From Planctomycetaceae bacterium (GTDB taxonomy: Bacteria; Planctomycetota; Planctomycetia; Pirellulales; Thermoguttaceae): DNA of 33,421 nt. The translations under genes were made by a program, and so were the position numbers. Below, in pieces: positions 33,163 through 33,421 of the stretch (its first letter is position 1; every line of letters starts with the position of its first letter). The notes under the pieces are model-generated. The model was not told the DNA's origin, did no database searches, and saw nothing but the letters and a program-made list of their open reading frames with translations. Location: positions 1 to 33,421 of the forward strand of contig WRMR01000002.1 of the NCBI GenBank assembly GCA_009776995.1, read 5' to 3'.

Positions 33163-33421
33163 ATGGGACGACCAGTCACCCTCTGCTCCGGACAATGGGC
33201 CGATTTGCCTCTTGAAGTTTTGCTGGACAAAGCCAAGTCGTTTGGTTACGACGGCATCGAGCTTTCCTGTTGGGGCGATCATTTTGAGCTTGACAAGGCG
33301 ATGTCGCAAGACGATTATTGCGCCAAAAAATGGGAGTTACTCAAAGCCAAGGGGATGAAGTGTTTTGCGATCAGCAATCACCTCATTGGCCAGGGCGTTT
33401 GCGACCTCATTGACGACCGCC
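33163..33421 (+). CDS. Sugar phosphate isomerase/epimerase-like TIM-barrel protein, N-terminal part, cut by window edge
   Basis: Open from an ATG at 33163 (AAGGAG about 8 bases upstream, a strong ribosome-binding site) to the right edge, 86 codons. It reads MGRPVTLCSGQWADLPLEVL, then KSFGYDGIELSCWGDHFEL and CFAISNHLIGQGVCDLIDD. This is the first third of an AP-endonuclease-2-type TIM barrel; the GYDGIELSCWGDHF block is typical of sugar isomerase/epimerase-like proteins common in Planctomycetota, often beside oxidoreductases. It is a different subgroup from the gene at 13264. Confidence 0.85.
   Translation, partial: MGRPVTLCSGQWADLPLEVLLDKAKSFGYDGIELSCWGDHFELDKAMSQDDYCAKKWELLKAKGMKCFAISNHLIGQGVCDLIDDR

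Overview
The window looks like chromosomal DNA of a Gram-negative-type heterotroph, most likely a member of the Planctomycetota. This is an inference from a large secreted DUF11-repeat protein, several sugar-isomerase-type TIM barrels, secreted sugar-active proteins, mixed gene order with few long operons, and many short palindromic intergenic repeats. No rRNA, tRNA or CRISPR array was seen.

Positions 1-3000 (minus strand) form an accessory patch. The first 34 codons of alaS lie at the left edge. Directly upstream is a two-gene module of an AAA15/21-type ATPase and a DUF4276 TOPRIM-like protein. Behind that lies a second, truncated copy of the alaS 5' end, then a deletion remnant of an EcoRI-family adenine methyltransferase joined to the tail of an HNH nuclease. 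The module therefore sits between two copies of the alaS start, as expected for an insertion that split alaS and restored it. A second restriction-modification remnant lies at 8780-9364.

3332-9364 (minus strand) carries two TatA-like proteins with a membrane-anchored EEP-fold protein that has lost catalytic residues, a secreted GH29-like protein, a DUF58 protein and the R-M remnant. 9778-18354 (plus strand) carries yjbQ with a BtaB-like methyltransferase, a membrane protein, a TerC-family protein, a sugar-isomerase-like TIM barrel and a long HrpA helicase. 18834-20748 holds a MurE-like ligase missing key residues, followed by acpS. 20970-23816 is the DUF11 protein. 24128-25985 is a divergent pair, epmB and efp. 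26098-29756 holds a PaaK/CapK-like adenylating enzyme, a membrane protein and a DUF3754 protein. 30111-31709 is a DUF5010-type secreted protein interrupted by one in-frame stop. A PPP-family phosphatase and the start of another TIM-barrel gene close the window.

The most striking signals are the alaS duplication around the ATPase/DUF4276 module; palindromic repeats inserted in frame inside two unrelated genes (DUF58 and hrpA), which encode nearly the same peptide in both; and the Mur ligase homologue that lacks its carbamylated lysine and other motif residues. All family names are from recognition of motifs by eye; no database search was run.
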